A stretch of DNA of 6,985 nt, from positions 1 through 6,985 of the forward strand of contig JANWHV010000119.1 of NCBI GenBank assembly GCA_025450255.1, in the 5' to 3' direction. Source of the stretch: Chloroflexota bacterium. GTDB taxonomy: Bacteria; Chloroflexota; UBA5177; JANWHV01. The position numbers were made by a program, and so were the translations under genes. Below, piece after piece: positions 6,828 through 6,985 of the stretch; position 1 is the first letter of the stretch, and each line of letters starts with the position of its first letter. The notes under the pieces are model-generated. The model ran no database searches. It saw only the letters and a program-made list of their open reading frames with translations, and was not told the origin of the DNA.

Positions 6828-6851
6828 TATAGAGCCCCATAGGGGCCTATA
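6828..6851. repeat. Hairpin A upstream of ppk1 (10-bp stem, one bulge, 3-nt loop)
   Basis: On the + strand TATAG (6828-6832), a bulged A, GCCCC (6834-6838), loop ATA, GGGGC (6842-6846) and CTATA (6847-6851) make a 10-bp stem with a single-base bulge. If ppk1 starts at 6784, the hairpin would lie in its 5' leader or promoter. If it starts at the GTG at 6856, it would lie just inside the coding sequence. There is no T-tract. It could be an mRNA leader structure, an operator or an intergenic repeat unit. Confidence 0.6.
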
Positions 6852-6892
6852 GTCACTTCCGGCAGAGTGCCCCGGCGCGATTTGTCCTATAT

Positions 6893-6968
6893 CCCTGCAT
6901 GGCGTACGGGACATTCCCTACGGGATGCGCGTGCGTGGGCATTTGCGCCATACCCATGCGTGGCGTAC
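6893..6968 (-). repeat. Pair of imperfect direct repeats upstream of ppk1
   Basis: Read on the minus strand, GTACGCCACGCATGGG (6968-6953) recurs as GTACGCCATGCAGGG (6907-6893): 14 of 16 aligned columns agree, with one substitution and one gap, and the copies are offset by 61 bp. The second copy overlaps the end of hairpin B. The pair could be two binding sites for a regulator of ppk1 or fragments of a dispersed intergenic repeat. Confidence 0.45.
6903..6922. repeat. Hairpin B upstream of ppk1 (8-bp stem, one bulge, 3-nt loop)
   Basis: On the + strand CGTA (6903-6906), a bulged C, GGGA (6908-6911), loop CAT, TCCC (6915-6918) and TACG (6919-6922) form an 8-bp stem. It repeats the design of hairpin A 52 bp to its left: outer arm, one-base bulge on the left side, GC-rich inner arm and 3-nt loop, but with different arm sequences. 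It lies over 100 bp upstream of the preferred ppk1 start, within the expected promoter region. Confidence 0.55.
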
Positions 6969-6985
6969 CCTGAACGCGATTATGA

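Larger units (their letters stand above)
6785..6985 (-). promoter_or_regulatory. Presumed ppk1 upstream regulatory region
   Basis: No gene is evident between the preferred ppk1 start and the right edge, apart from the in-frame GTG alternative at 6856. The region is dense in symmetry: hairpins A and B, the direct repeat pair, and an 8-bp inverted pair GGATATAG (6825-6832) / CTATATCC (6887-6894). AT-rich TATA-like patches occur at about 6818-6832 and 6887-6892 in otherwise GC-rich DNA, but I could not match a convincing -35/-10 pair at 16-18 bp spacing. A ppk1 promoter is expected here from gene orientation only. Confidence 0.4.

Noticed and set aside
6903..6985. CRISPR-like or tandem repeat array at the right edge
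   Set aside because: Only two imperfect copies 61 bp apart, without regular spacers or a third copy; too little for an array.

Overview
The window is GC-rich bacterial DNA. It carries one partial gene at the left edge, two complete gene pairs on the minus strand, and a decayed gene fragment between those pairs. A long PPK1 with a disordered N-terminal extension, a multi-pass Ser/Thr kinase and the palindrome-rich intergenic DNA together suggest Chloroflexota (Thermomicrobia-like). This assignment is inferred from the look of the proteins, not from any search, and a different GC-rich phylum is possible.

Layout, left to right. (1) At 2-613 (+) lies the C-terminal part of a protein resembling the lysophospholipid / lipid A acyltransferase superfamily. 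(2) Convergent with it, 668-2685 (-) holds two family 2 glycosyltransferases joined by an ATGA stop/start overlap. With the acyltransferase they look like the edge of a surface glycan or glycolipid locus. (3) The gap 2686-3047 has no intact gene. It holds the C-terminal remnant of a GMC-family FAD oxidoreductase on the + strand, and upstream of the glycosyltransferases a possible 28-codon leader ORF. (4) At 3048-6784 (-) is a two-gene unit: polyphosphate kinase (ppk1), then 29 bp downstream a membrane-anchored Hanks-type Ser/Thr kinase. (5) From 6785 to the right edge lies a repeat-rich regulatory region upstream of ppk1, with two hairpins of the same design and an imperfect direct repeat.

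How the genes may work together: ppk1 and the kinase are probably co-transcribed, linking polyphosphate synthesis to a phospho-signalling protein at the membrane. The two glycosyltransferases are translationally coupled and probably act in turn on one lipid-linked or surface acceptor. The GMC remnant suggests that the glycosyltransferase side replaced or truncated an older neighbour of the ppk1-kinase pair. I found no CRISPR array, tRNA, rRNA, transposase or recognisable new defence system. The least explained parts are the ppk1 upstream region, the GMC remnant and the kinase's unusual ends.
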